Part shown: positions 12,307 to 26,300 of the stretch, in pieces
Numbering within the stretch: the stretch's first letter is position 1
Layout of the letters: each line of letters opens with the position of its first letter
DNA from: Bryum argenteum
Lineage: Eukaryota > Streptophyta > Bryopsida > Bryales > Bryaceae
Direction: 5' to 3'
DNA length: 64,000 bases
Assembly (NCBI GenBank): GCA_037043015.1
Contig: CM073324.1
Span: 14,591,013-14,655,012, forward strand
Program-made: the position numbers and the translations under genes
Notes under the pieces: generated by a model
The model's input: the letters and a program-made list of their open reading frames with translations, nothing else
What the model was told of the DNA's origin: nothing
The model's database searches: none

Positions 12307-13836
12307 CTCCTCTACTTGATCGGTGTCGGTGGTTGCCGAGCGAGAGCTCTGCGATGAAGGCCCGCAGATTGTGCTTCGCAGATCCGTCCTCGCACACAGC
12401 GTCCATAGCTATGTGTCGCAGCTTGAACGCCTTGTTCCACACCGGTGTGTAGTTCCTCAATTTCTCCATGAACTCCCGCACAGTCTTGTCAATGTGCTCC
12501 TTCGTCACCAACTCGTCCGTCACTTTGCACATTTCAAGCCCGCACTTCGCGTCCTCCGCAATCCACCTGCATGCCATTGATCGATCAATCGGATGTCCGG
12601 TCTTATTTGATTAATTGCATGTCATAAAATGGGAATCGATCCTTACCTTGCGATCATGGCCTGTTCGCCTGAAATTGGCCACGTGAGCATAGGAATTCCG
12701 CGGCAGATGCTCTCGAGGGTTGAGTTCCAGCCGCAATGAGTTAAGAATCCTTTGACGGCGCGGTGTGAGAGAACCCCGAGCTGTGGTGCCCAGGTTGTGT
12801 GAACCAAGCCGCGCTCTTTCGTGCGCTCCTCGAAGCCTTCGGGAAGAGCCGCAGTTCCGGAGGACTAATAGGAAGCGCTCGCCGCTCGCTTCCAGGCCTA
12901 ACGCGAGCTCGTGAATCTGCGCGGGAGACAGGACGATCATGCTGCCGAAGGAGACGTAGAGGACTGATGATTCGGGTTGTGTCTCCAACCATTGTAGGCA
13001 CGATTCACTCTCCGTTTCAAATTTCGTGGTGAGGTATTCCTTAGGCAACAAAGGTCCGACGGGGAGGATGCTCATTCGGTGACTGCTGCGGAGGGCGAGG
13101 ATGCAGTTAGCTTCAAGCTGGAAGTACGTGTTAACAAGGACACCTGCGGATTCGTGCATCTGCACACAGTTTCGCACAAAGAACTCGTAGTCGTAGGTGT
13201 CGGCGTCTTGCAGTGGCGATGGCAGGTCGATTAATCGCGTTGCCGGAACGCCTGGGATGTCACACACTTGCTCCTCACTCTTGGCACCGTCGATCGGGAT
13301 GCGGCCTTGCTTGATGAGCTCCGGAATGTGCAGCATTGTGGCCAATGCTGATGCAGGGGATCCGAAGAAGACATATCTCGGGATGTTAAACTTGTTCGCC
13401 AATTCCTGCACATTCAATTTTGCAAGGGGTCAGTAATTTACTGTTGTCGCCGTATTTCCTTCCAGTTCTCTATGAAGCTGTGTGGACATATACTTACCTG
13501 TGTCCATCCTAAAAACATGTCACTGACGATGCAGGCTAGCGGAGCACGAGTATATATGTTTTTTATCAGGAGCTCAGCATCTGATGCGAGCTCATCCGCA
13601 TGCCTTGCCGTTGCCACGCATTCCTCCCCTTCCGGCTGTCCAAGAGATTCTATCTGGATGGTGCTGTCCAGATCTCTGAAATGCTGTGAGCTTAGATGGT
13701 TGTACGAGTTGACGAAGGTGACCATCACACCCGCGGAGTGAAGTTGTTTAGCAAAGTGGAGCATTGGAAGGCTATGGCCTTTGGCAGGAAATGGCAGAAA
13801 AATCACATGCAGCTGATCCGGTTTGGTGATCGTCAT
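12302..13836 (-). pseudogene. Family 1 UDP-glycosyltransferase, one-base frame disruption
   Basis: Three exons: 13498-13836, 12647-13405 and 12302-12566, with consistent GT/AG sites. The enzyme class transfers a sugar from a UDP-sugar to small molecules in the cytosol; the acceptor cannot be predicted. The catalytic His lies in PFPAKGHSLPML (about residue 21), with a likely partner Asp in CIVSDMF. The plant PSPG box runs from [13 protein letters not shown] through [11 protein letters not shown] to WPISGEQ. The frame is broken near 12846-12860, between FLLVLR and [13 protein letters not shown]: the exon carries one base too many (or lacks two), and about seven residues usual for the family are missing there. 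Both halves are otherwise well conserved, so the loss is recent or a sequence error. The stop codon lies in a retroposon insertion. About 454 residues if read through. Confidence 0.82.
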
Positions 13837-14652
13837 CGTTAGGGCGACACTGAAAACTCGGAAGGACCTGGTACGTATTCTGATCAATCTTTTACTTTTA
13901 AGCTCTCTACACATTCAGCACCACAAACTTCTGCTGCTAGATTGTTCACAAGTACCATATATACATGTCACGGGTTCTCAACTTTTATTGCCACATTCTT
14001 TTACGTTTCAAAGGAAAATCCAGCGTTTATGAACTTTGTTTTTCGATTGAAAACATTGCGCCAGTTTAGCCAACACCAGTCATGAAACCGTGATTCTATC
14101 AATTTGTCTCCTAGATTACATCTTTATGAATTAACTGTAACCCGTATGAACATCTGATCAAGTGTCGCTTTAAGTTGACTTCAACTTCCTGACAGCACGG
14201 AAGTTCTGAGTCTTCGAAGCGTTGGTATTTGAAGTGCCAGAATCGGCAGACATGGATGTGACCAGGAACCAGTACAAAGTGGTACTTAGATTGTGTTCAA
14301 ACTGATTCCACACCTCCGAAGTGATTGTGCACACTGAAAAGCGCATGCACCAAAGAGATAAGTGCATGGGAATTGCCTTGGAACATCAGCTGCATTACAA
14401 TTACGGGTGTTGCGAGGTTTCTGGCTCGATTAGTTACTGCAGAAAACTCTGATTACTGCAGAGTCGTCCAAGTTTGAGTTCGGAGGTTTACCTACTATCT
14501 CAACTTCTCAAGAAAATTCCTCGCGTCTGCTGCATGAGAAAATGTACCATCTCCTCCATACACCATTAATTTGTGTAAAACTTAGTGAAACTTTTTGTGT
14601 GGCTTGTCCTCCACTCTCCTTAATAAATTACTAAATTTTTTTTCCAGATACG
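13837..14652. other. Intergenic: upstream of the glycosyltransferase
   Basis: Presumably contains the minus-strand promoter. I see no further gene. Confidence 0.4.
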
Positions 14653-14661
14653 GTATTTAAG

Positions 14662-14933
14662 GGATCTCTGTATTTTGGTGTCACTGAGTCTTTCTCGGAG
14701 CCCTCATCAGCTAATGAGATTTCTTCTTCAAAATCCCTGGAATTTTCCATTTGGACCCCCTGCGAACCATTTTTGATAATTTTGAATTCAAATTTGAAGT
14801 CTGTGACCCCAAATTACTCCATGAAGCCTTCTCCTTGAAATTTAAAGCCTATACATCAAAAAATTAGGGGGCAATTTACCCATCCCCTCCTTGGCTGCGG
14901 AAAAACGCTAGTGACACCAAAATACAGAGATCC
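14662..14933 (+). mobile_element. MULE-type MITE with perfect 24-bp TIR and 9-bp TSD
   Basis: The ends are exact reverse complements: left GGATCTCTGTATTTTGGTGT (continuing CACT, 14662-14685), right at 14910-14933. Perfect 9-bp direct repeats GTATTTAAG lie at 14653-14661 and 14934-14942. A 9-bp duplication with long TIRs is the hallmark of Mutator-like elements. The 272-bp interior has no coding capacity and shares its core with the element at 9846. Perfect TIRs and TSD suggest recent transposition. Confidence 0.9.
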
Positions 14934-14942
14934 GTATTTAAG

Positions 14943-16937
14943 AACCTTTCTTACAATACGACAAGTCAATGTATACGACGCTGATAATGGCAGTACTTTT
15001 GAGTGAAGTTTATAACACACAGTTAATGTGTAGTGCAAAGTAGTGCAATCTGGTGAAATGGTGCATGCTTTACATGTTATGTCAGCATAAGCTATTTGAT
15101 TTTTATTTATTTAGTATTTGAATATACCCATATCTAACATTTCAGGTTTAGATTGAAGCAGATGCCATCTTAGATGTAAGCCAATGATATACCAAAACCT
15201 ACATTAAATAGTATACATGTGCTCAAAGACCCATACATGAAGTAAACAACTATTTACATATTGCAAGTAATTATTTGTGACATTCCTATCACCATCATAG
15301 TTTTTATAATATCATCACTCTCAAAATATTTTGTTGCTAATTTTTCTTTTGATTTCTTGTTGACAAAAAAACATAAAAAATTAAAGTCCACAGAAGTCTT
15401 AATTGAGATGTTTGTTCACTTATTGCTCATCAATAAAAAAGAGCTTGACTTTTAAAATGATGTTTGGAATTTTCTGAATTTTTTCCATATTAACAAGATG
15501 CAAGGTGCAATGATGGATCATTATAGCTATACAAAGTCTTAATTCCTGGCCTTAACTTCTTTGTTTCAACCACTCAAATCACCACTTTTCCAATATTGAC
15601 CATTGTTATCTATTCCCTCCATAGCTTTACTAGGAAGGTAAAAACACTCTAACTGCACACTACTTTTGATACACTAGTACAAAATACAACTGAGTATACC
15701 GTAGTTGTTTATCTAACTTTTACTATGACTTAGTCAGTTGTGTAGCACTTTACCTAACTTTTGCTATGATCTACTCAATTGTGTATTCGTTGCAGTACGG
15801 GAGCCCTCATGACTTGTGGTATACTCAACCCTATGGTATAGTGGCCTCGGGGGCACTGAAGCCTAAAAATTGCCAACTGGCCTTTGTTTTTTTTAGATCC
15901 TCTTGCAAAGCCATAACTCCCCGACTTGGACTTGTTGTGCCCCCAACCCTTCTCTCTCCCACTTTGTGTGTACGAGCCAATATAAAAGCCGAGCCAATAT
16001 AGGAGCCGAGCCAATATAGGAGCTGAGCCAATACATGAGCCCCTCAGCCAATATAGAAGCCCCTCAGCCACATTATTTTTCCTAACAAGTCCTTCACTAC
16101 GCCTTTATTGCCACTCTGAGGGTCTTTGTTCATATAGCTTTCTACCCTCTCTTTTCACATGCACAATCATGCTACAACACACAAAACTACCCCTTGTCCT
16201 CATCTAGGTCTCGATCGATGAATAAGGCTTTCAACTAGAATTCGAATAAGGAGGGTTTAATTCTAGCCTTGTGTAACATTGTCTCCCATGCTGCGCAGCG
16301 ACAGTGCTCACATGTGGATTTAGCTTTTAAGCTTGACTTTTATTTTTTTGGGTGATACACGCAATAGTGGCATTTTACACCAATGGGTGTACTAAGTAAA
16401 ATAATATGATATATGGAGTAAAAATGGTGTACCCCGGGTGTAATCTTGGTCTCCTAGATTATGCTTATCCTAGTGATACAATGACCAAGGAGATGGTGAT
16501 AAGAGAGAGGGTGATAATTACAAACAATAAGGAAGCAATTTTGAATCATGTCTTAGGAATTTGTAACAATGGAGAGGGGAATGCATACGCTCCGGAGAAT
16601 CTTCATCGAAAGCGGATGAATATCGTCCAGCAAGAACAAAACGAGAGAGAGGATGAGAATCGTCATCCCTTCTTCGCGGGGGAGGGGGAGAAGAGGGACA
16701 GAGCAAGAGTACTTGTGGAAAGAGCACGCCAATGGTCATCAGCAGCAATCTCATCCCATCGCCGATTGGCCGGAGACCGATCCCGGCAGCCTCCAAATCA
16801 CGGCTTGGGAACAAACACCACCTCATCCACAAGGCCTGGGACCCCACGGATTCTCATTTAGGCTGCGATCGATCGTCGCTCTCGGGCACTGTCTTCCCTC
16901 GTTCCATTGCAGGATTTCCTACAACAAGCGATCCATC
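14943..16937. other. Intergenic: upstream of Lhcb5
   Basis: AT-rich to about 16.4 kb, with a minisatellite at 15974. The last about 300 bases are GC-richer and likely contain the Lhcb5 promoter and 5' UTR. They hold a CCAAT-type motif (GCCAATGG about 16728, GATTGGCC about 16772 on the other strand) and a CTTATC (I-box complement) near 16463. These are motif matches only. Confidence 0.45.
15974..16069 (+). repeat. 17-bp minisatellite, about 5 units
   Basis: The unit GAGCCAATATAGGAGCC is repeated three times at 17-bp spacing (15974, 15991, 16008). Two diverged 20-22 bp units (ending CCCCTCA) follow. It is non-coding; the open frame on the minus strand is a by-product of the repeat. Confidence 0.85.
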
Positions 16938-18201
<1,264 letters not shown>

Positions 18202-19288
18202 GAAGCAGTATCCGTCGACAATTCCATAGTTTATTAAAGTTGTATTTCACCCCCTTTTAATATACAATAGAGCAAGCTATCATTCAACTTTCCGCGACAT
18301 AATGGATCCCAAGAACTTTTTATCAGAATGTTAATTACTCCTAGAATCACGCCGAATTAGATGCAACAATCTCTCAATGGAACAGTACACTTCAAAAACC
18401 ACTTTCTGCATGTGGAGGAAATGGGAGAGAAGAAGGATTGAGCTGATAGGTAAAACAGCAGCAAGGACCAGCTTAAAATAAAGAACAACTTTTAAAATGA
18501 TATCTCTAAGCACATGCTTTTCTCATAGACATGCACCCTTCACCAGCACTCCGCGTCTGAGCAACAGTGGCAAGCGCTACGCTCCATCAACTTTGATAGG
18601 AAATATGAACACTACAGGTATCCCGAAGCGAATACATCCTTAGAAATTGGACATCTGTGATTTGAATACGACATTCTCTGATCCTCCGTAAGCAATAAAT
18701 TTTACAGTGATATCAATTCTCTCAAGAATCACCAATAAGTATGAGCAATGTTGTGATTTTAATCCAACGACTGGCCTAGCGTCGCACAGAAAGATGGAAA
18801 ATACCTGGCAACTTCATAGAACAATCTATGATTCTGCCCAAGCAATATACATTAACGGTGTACAACCGTGATCCTCTGTCTGATAAATCGAGGAGGTAGT
18901 CACGCATCACCAACAAGTAAAATTTGAACAGAGAAACTGAACAGCGAAATTGCGTTACACAGAGCGTAGGCGAATATCGCGCATAAAGCGTATACAAACT
19001 CACGAGTTAAAAAAAAGCACTCAAACGGCTGGTTTGAGATTAAAGGCCACGGCGGCAGATACGGGACTGACTCCGGGAGAGAACTAGACTTGACAAGGGA
19101 ACTATCACTAGCAGCAGGGGATCTGAAAATTGAAAAACGATTCCTAGCGATGCAGTGGGAAAACATCCAGCCGGCACAATCCTATCTTACAATGCACGAA
19201 GGAATTTGAACGCCTCACGGACGGAAGGGCTGACAATCAGTCACAAGCCACTATCCGCTCAATTGATTGATAGATTCAATCGATCAAA
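18202..19288. other. Intergenic between convergent Lhcb5 and SAUR genes
   Basis: This is the 3' flank of both genes. AT-rich tail sequence after 18202 probably holds the Lhcb5 3' UTR. Only short open frames; no gene supported. Confidence 0.45.
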
Positions 19289-19798
19289 CTAGTAAAGCTT
19301 GTAGAAGTCAAGAAGCTCATCAACCTCCATTTGCTTGGCCTCGGGATCATTGCTTTGGATGAGCCAAAGCAGATGCTCGAACAGCACGACTTCGCAGGCG
19401 ATACTGAGTCCGTCGGGGTTGCGATCCGGAGCGTTCGCATTCTGCTCGTACTCGCCACCAGATTTCTCAATGAGCCCGCGCACAAGCGTGTTGTTGAGGT
19501 AGTGAGCGTCGAGAATGAAGCGGCGCCGCTCGCGCCCGACGTAGACGGCCAGGTGACCCGCGGGAACGTCGTCACCGGTGGTCGCGGACGAATTCTCCGA
19601 TTGGCTGCTATCCTCGTCGCAATGGTGCACGATTCCCTCGTCCTCCTCCTTGCCGTGATCTACATCCCAGGTGGACGACTTCGTCTTGCGCAGCTTGCAA
19701 TCCGTCGCCACTGGCTTGTACCCCGGACCTGGCTGCTTGAAACTCTGCCACTTCCGCAGCAACTCCTTGATCTTACTCTTGCTGCGGACGAGCGACAT
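19289..19798 (-). CDS. SAUR-like auxin-responsive protein
   Basis: Single exon, 169 residues, intronless as is usual for SAUR genes. SAURs are small proteins of auxin-regulated cell expansion that, in angiosperms, inhibit PP2C.D phosphatases at the plasma membrane. The SAUR domain spans residues about 77-150: DDVPAGHLAVYVG, RRRFILDAHYLNNTLVRGLI, a Glu/Asn/Pro-rich insertion, then CEVVLFEHLLWLI. The N-terminus is basic (SKSKIKELLRKWQSF) and the middle acidic and Ser-rich. An upstream in-frame extension to 19918 exists, but the start at 19798 (MSLVRSKSK) matches the family. The Asn/Asp/Pro insertion in the domain is unusual. Confidence 0.9.
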   Translation of the reverse strand: MSLVRSKSKIKELLRKWQSFKQPGPGYKPVATDCKLRKTKSSTWDVDHGKEEDEGIVHHCDEDSSQSENSSATTGDDVPAGHLAVYVGRERRRFILDAHYLNNTLVRGLIEKSGGEYEQNANAPDRNPDGLSIACEVVLFEHLLWLIQSNDPEAKQMEVDELLDFYKLY

Positions 19799-20816
19799 TG
19801 TGAGAGAGAGACAGGAAGCTCTCCTCCAGAAATCAAACCGCCTCAAAATGGCAGAGACAGAGCGGTGGGTGACGAGAAGACTTCGGAGCGAGACAGCGAG
19901 CGGGAGAGACAAGCACACTCGCCGCCAAATCAGTTCCTTCTTTCTAGGAATTCAGTTGATATTTATTACTGTGCATTAGTTCTAGACCAACTTTAGGTTA
20001 GACTTGAGTCTAGAAAGTGATTTCCTAGTAACTAGAGAATTAACTTACCAATCAATCTGTTTATGTTTCAGATTTCGTCTTGACTTCTAGTTATTCTAAA
20101 GAAATCAATTTTCCTCTAAACCATTTCTAACTTATAGAGAACTTTATAGTTGTTGTTTAATGTCTCCAAACTATATTTTAGTGACATCAACTTGCACATT
20201 TTATTTATATCTTTGATAAGTTTAGTAAAATAATCTAATGATTTTTAGTTTAATGACTTACATAAATGTATATATTTACTTTCAAACATTGCAATAGTAT
20301 TAGATGGTCTAAGCATTTTGATTTAGTATTATTGAATTTTCAAAAACCTATGAATAAAGTGGTTTATGGTTTTAATCTCATAGCACTTACAAATGGAATT
20401 TATTTTTTAATGCTAATTGCAAACATGCATGCATTTATTGAAAATAAATGATACATAAATTGCCACTTTGCACACTCCTAGTGAACCTCTTTTTTTTGCC
20501 ATTATTCACAAGTAATACAAGTAAGAAGAATTCAATAGGTATAGCCACAACACACATTGATTTGTTTGCTACTATAGCAAACATTGCTACTTCATTAGTC
20601 GGGACTTACTATGTTAAGCGACAAGCAGAAGAACAGAAGAACGAGGTTTAAAAGCGTTGAAGGACTTAAGAGATGAAAACTTTGAAATCTCCATAACACA
20701 AATTTGATTCTAACTCTTGCTACGTACAAGTGTGTACATAAGAAACGCCATTGTCCTTGTGTGGTCATCACTAGAAAATTCTCGTACCTACTCTAATTTT
20801 CTCTTAACCCCTAAAC
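19799..20816. other. Intergenic: upstream of the SAUR gene
   Basis: GC-richer to about 19950 (promoter and 5' UTR), then AT-rich without a recognisable gene. Confidence 0.4.
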
Positions 20817-21762
20817 GTCCCTAGTGTCAAAAAAGCGACATTTTGGATGAAGGGCAAAAACTTTGAACTGAGCCACTACTTCCTCATCTAGAATTTATTT
20901 TTGACAAAATCACTTGGGTTGGGTCCAAATCAAGTTTATTTCGTGTGGTAAAAATTGCATACCCATATGATAAATTATGAATAAATGGCATGCATTTTAG
21001 TGAAGACAACTTTTGTTTTTGGGTTGTCAACCATTTGGCATGTTTTACTATTGCAAACCAATTATGTGAAATAAAAAATAGTTCTTCCTACAATTTGTTT
21101 ACATAGGTGTGATCTTTAGATGCATCCCAATTACTTTCTAGTTGAAGTTTTTAAATCCAAATAACTTTAATATTGGATTTGCAATAATTTTTCTACGATG
21201 AAAAAAAGTGAAGCAATGGATGAAACTTTGAGGAGCTAGAGCTCCTTCATCCTAAATTAGATTTTGACTCTATATTTTTTTATATGGATTCTAATTATGG
21301 TCTTGGTTTAGTGGTAGAAACCTTGACCCAATCAAATATATATTGAAGAATTGGCATGAATTTGAGTGCAAGGGGTCTGCTTTTGGACTTTTATTCCTTT
21401 GTCAAATTTTTGCTAGTTTTCACCACTGCTAGGTAGTTGAGCCAAGACATTCTTTTAATAAATTGTTTTGGTACAAGAGTGTTTTTGAGATGAAGATGAA
21501 TAACTTTCTAGTTGGTAATTTTTTGATTGCAAATCTCTTGTTGGTAGTGTTTTCACTTTAGAGTGAAATGATGGTATTTTGTAGTCTGTTTTGCACACTA
21601 AAATCCCGCAACCATGAGGTCTTACCACTCAGATTTTGGTCCACGTCATTTCCAACAAGTCTATTATTTACAAGTTTTTACATTTAAGATCTAAATAGCT
21701 TATCTTTATTTCCACCTATGATTTTTTTTTTGGTTAAAAATACCCTAAGGACGTATAGGGGT
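20817..21762 (+). mobile_element. 946-bp TA-flanked TIR element, non-coding
   Basis: Begins ACCCCTAAACGTCCCTAG and ends CTAAGGACGTATAGGGGT, an imperfect inverted repeat of about 18 bp, with TA on both sides. No transposase is visible, so it is non-autonomous. Its ends resemble the ACCC(T/C)TAAACG termini of the Tc1-like element at 3830. Parts of its interior recur near 34.8-35.3 and 58.4-58.7 kb. Confidence 0.75.
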
Positions 21763-22762
21763 TAAGAAACTCCAAATCATGACACTACATAACTTGTCAA
21801 ACCAAAGAAAATTTGTATCCAAGTACATTTTTAGTTTCTATGAATTTAATTGATATTTGGTGGTGAATATAATTACTAAAAAATTGCATACCAAATTTGA
21901 AGTCTTGTAAAAAGAATTGGTTGTGATTAGACAACACACATTGTTCTTTCCATCTTTATTTGATGGAGTTTGTCTTGACCCACTAATTCATGTAACTTTA
22001 AAATTCACCGATTTTTATCATATAAGGCAATTAATTTGTTTCGTGAGTGAGAGAGTAACATTGTGAACAACCTGGTAGATTGAGGTGCACGAAGGGCATG
22101 GTCAATGTATCTAAGTGTCGGTGGAAACTTTGCAAGGACATACTAATTTCATTTAAATTATTATAAAATTTTGGGAGTAACTAAAATTGGTCATATAGAC
22201 ATATCTAAGTAATATCAACTTGTACATCTATATGTATTTTTGAGAACACTGACAGATCCACTAATAAAATATTTATATATTAATAATTATATATACAAAA
22301 TAATTAAAACATCAATTGCAACAATGTCCAAGAATTAGGATCTTTTAGTTTTATACACCCAAAATCTACAAATTGTGAATTTTAAGCTTCTAAGCTTATG
22401 ATCATAAAGTTTTCAAAATAAGAATGTAATATAGTGAAGATGTAATTTATTTCCAAGTCTTAGACCATTCTATGAACCATTGCACATTTAGTAGGTTATA
22501 TTTTGTAATAAGGAGCTAATGTATACAATTATGAAGCAATAGTTAAAGCTAATATAAATAATCACAAAATAGTACAGAATAATGTATGAAACAACATGAG
22601 TTCATTTTTTACATATACAATAGTGTATAGTTACCTATTATTTCAGGAGTGCAAAATTTGAACGTAAAAAATTTAAAAATTATAATGACTATTATTTAGC
22701 CATAAACATTGAAGAAGTCATTACTTATTCACTCTATGGTTATTAGAGTATAGTTAACTATT
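21763..22762. other. Gene-free AT-rich stretch
   Basis: No open frame or repeat of note was recognised before the retroposon at 22775. Confidence 0.4.
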
Positions 22763-22774
22763 GCTCATTCACTT

Positions 22775-22968
<194 letters not shown>

Positions 22969-23139
22969 TCATTCACTTATGTTTCATAATTACATAAAAC
23001 ATAAAATAAAACATGTTTATACTTGTGTAGATGTTTATACTTGTTTGATTACTAGGGCAAGATAAGAATTGGCTGAGGAACATGGAGCATTCACTCCTTG
23101 TAGCACATGTTTTCATAGCGAATGGTTTGTTGATCAATA

Positions 23140-23285
23140 AAAGCCCAAGCAAGCGTGAGGGGCTTGTTTCCAACACAATGTGCCGTGTAGCTCTCATTGT
23201 AGTCAACTTTTCACTCATATTTTGATGTCAAAGTGGTCACCTCCTTATGATGCATTCGAAAAGTGGCATTGTCAGCACCCATACC
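23140..23285 (-). mobile_element. Fragment of the Tc1-like element right end
   Basis: The stretch from AAAAGCCCAAGCAAGCGTGA to about 23285 matches, with substitutions, the reverse complement of 6080-6227 in the Tc1-like element. It includes the segment GTAGTCAACTTTTCACTCAT. The left tip and the rest of the element are missing. Confidence 0.7.
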
Positions 23286-23329
23286 TCAACCTCATTGACA
23301 TAATACAAAACTCTTAAAGAAGTTGAATA

Positions 23330-26300
23330 CGAATGCAAAATCAAGAAAATCAACTTAGATGGCCATATTTGTTAAATTGAGACTTTTCACAATCTCAATT
23401 TGATGCTTGATTTTATGTTTTTCACTCATTTCTTCACTAATCCTACATTCTAATTGACTTTGTTACTACACATGGTAAGATTATCAACAACCCAACAATA
23501 ATTTAAGATTAGAAAGTCTAAGAGAGTCCGGATTGCCTCAAATTAGTTGCTAATTTTTTAGGACAAAAGTCTCAAAATGATCATTTTGTTTCAAAATAAC
23601 AATTATGACCTTTTTGGATCTAAAAGATCAAACTTCACTGACTCAAGACCCAGTACCTCCAAAGCAAGTGCAAAAGTCAAGCTCCCCAATTCCATTAAAA
23701 TGGCATTATTCCGGTAAAATGGCACACCTCAACTTTCTTAATTGCAGTTCAAAAACCATGTGATATAACAGAATTTGAAGGTGATATTATGGAAAATGAG
23801 TGACAATGTACATAAAGGACAGATATTTTAAAAAAAATTGTGATATTACAAAATACACCATTGTGAGCACAGATGTAAGATTTGGTGTGACAAAATGACA
23901 CATGGCATAGTGCCATTTTAACGAAATTGAGGTGGAAACAAACAAACACTGGAAATAAGAAGAGAAACTGCAAAACTTTTAGGGCAGGATTCGAATTATT
24001 CATTGATCACCAATTTGGAGAAAGAGTCTAGCAAAAGAAAGCACATCTGAAAATCAAAATTGAAAGGTTCTGTACACGTTATTCCTATCAGAAAATAATC
24101 TGTAGACACAAGAGTAGTTAGTCGAAACTATCGTCGTCGTCGTCGTCTTCTTCGTCAAGCATCAAGGATTTGTGGTGAAGTGTTTAAGGTTGTTGTGTGT
24201 TTCTCGATACAAATTGCCTGTACTTCCTCCTAAACAGCATATTGATAATAGCTCACAGCCACCCGGGAGAGATTCTTGAGCTACAGGTGAAGAATATGCG
24301 TGTCTTAGTCGAAAGCAGCTCGTGCGCCTCAATCACTGCACAGGCCATTCAATTTAGTGGGGGGAACCTCTCCACATGAAGGAGTTCTTATATCTCTGAA
24401 AATCTACAGTTAAAATTAGCACTCACCTCATTGTAATTGAACCACCCGTCCAATATTTGTACTTTCATGAGAGTGAACTCAGCGTTCATCTGTTACTCAC
24501 AGGCACACATAAAACCTCCTCGTCACTAATCATACGACATTCCAAATTCAAAAAAGAAAATCTACGTCTAGAATTTGTTAACCCTGATTTGATAAGTAAT
24601 AAGAACACATTCATTACCAATACAATTAGCACGATATCCACATCACTCACATTGTCACACTGCAGCGATCGTAAGAGAGAATTAAAACTGGAATGCTCGA
24701 CGTTATCGGCCCCTGTGGTTACAAGACAATATAATTAACATAGTCAGTAAAAGTAAGGCTATGGCAAGAAGGATTCTGCCAGACTTGGTCCACTGGATGG
24801 TTCACGAAACCTCCCACAAATGATAGATATGAGAACCTGATGGTGATATTAAACTTCTGTAAGCATCTTCTAATCCCAGTTCTTGATGCAGGTACCAAGC
24901 ATCCATACACTTTCTACCTGCAAATGAATGCAAAGTACTTCATAATAAGTGGTCAGAAGATATCCAAGAGGACCAAGAGCGCCCTCTAATCAAATGTTTA
25001 TGCCGGAAGCAGGCAACATGCAATGACCTTATGCTGATTAAGAACAGGACAAGGTACGACTGAATGAAGTTGTTACCTGAGCCGGTATACGTTAGCTTCC
25101 AACCCTCACCAGTGATACTTTGTACCTTCAGAATCATAAGAAACATAATTTAGATGTATATCAGCTCATGCAACTGAATCAACATGAGCTTACTACTAGA
25201 ACCATCGAACGGCAGATCAACCAAACTTATCCTCAAATCTCGTCAATGCACAAGAAGAGGAATGGGCCGAGCCAATATATACCAGCAGAGCTGCTCTTCG
25301 CAAGAAAGGCAGCAATGCATATCTGATAACCTCACCCCAGTCTCGCTCCAGGTTCGTGACATCTAAATCTACGTTCTTCTGCATTCTAGAACAAGCTAGT
25401 AAAGCTTGAGTCAATGCCACCATGTATGAGAATTTCACCAAGAGGAAGATTTCGTCCACTTTGGGCCAACCTGGGAAAGCCTACACACACACACACACAC
25501 ACACAAAGTAAGTCCACAAATCAACTCCTGAAAACCAACCGACATGCCTGTGAAAGCACGATCACTGACGCACGTGCCTGTTCTACTAAGTTGAGGGTGA
25601 CAATACTCGCACTCAGCAGCACAATAAGAAGTCGAAAAGGATCGGTGCTAAATAAACTACAATCTGGTAGGCTGGAGCTCCTAAGTAACCCCATGAGTGG
25701 GTCATGAAGACTGCCCGCTTTCGGGGATGATGCTTTCAGCTCCCATGTCTCTGGTAAGTCTCCTCCTTCTTCCCCTTGTTGTTCTTCACCACCTCCGGTT
25801 CACAACTTTCCTCAACCGATTTCTGAAGCCTGCGAAGTGTATCGTGCACTGATGCAAAAATGTTTCGCAGGTACTCATTCTTGAGTTCTCTATTTTGCAG
25901 GAACTTCGAAATCCCCGCTGCTATACTTTTCATCTCATCCCTCTTGGTCGCCATCTCGGTTCCTATGACAAGAGGCGCATCAACTACTGCAGAGTATGGA
26001 ATCATCTTAACTATCAGGGAAATCCAGTAAGGAAGGCTGTCTCCATAGGATATGAAGAAAATTCTGACCTGTGAGAAGAGTGGTGGAGACCATAGCAAGC
26101 TTGGCGAGCTCCTGAATGGCAATCCAGTGTCCCGTATCTGCAGCACACATGCAGTGATTGCTCTTCCTGTGGGAAGTTGTGGGATTTTCTTGCAGCTTCT
26201 TTCTTGTCGCCACCTCACGATGGGTAATGTTTGAAGCGAAAAACCCCCACAGTACCTGCCATGTCAAACGGAGACGCTTAAATTACAGGGGCTCAAGAAT

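Noticed and set aside
15775-16071. Repetitive Trp/Leu/Tyr-rich open frame on the minus strand
   Set aside because: By-product of the 17-bp minisatellite, with no evidence of translation.
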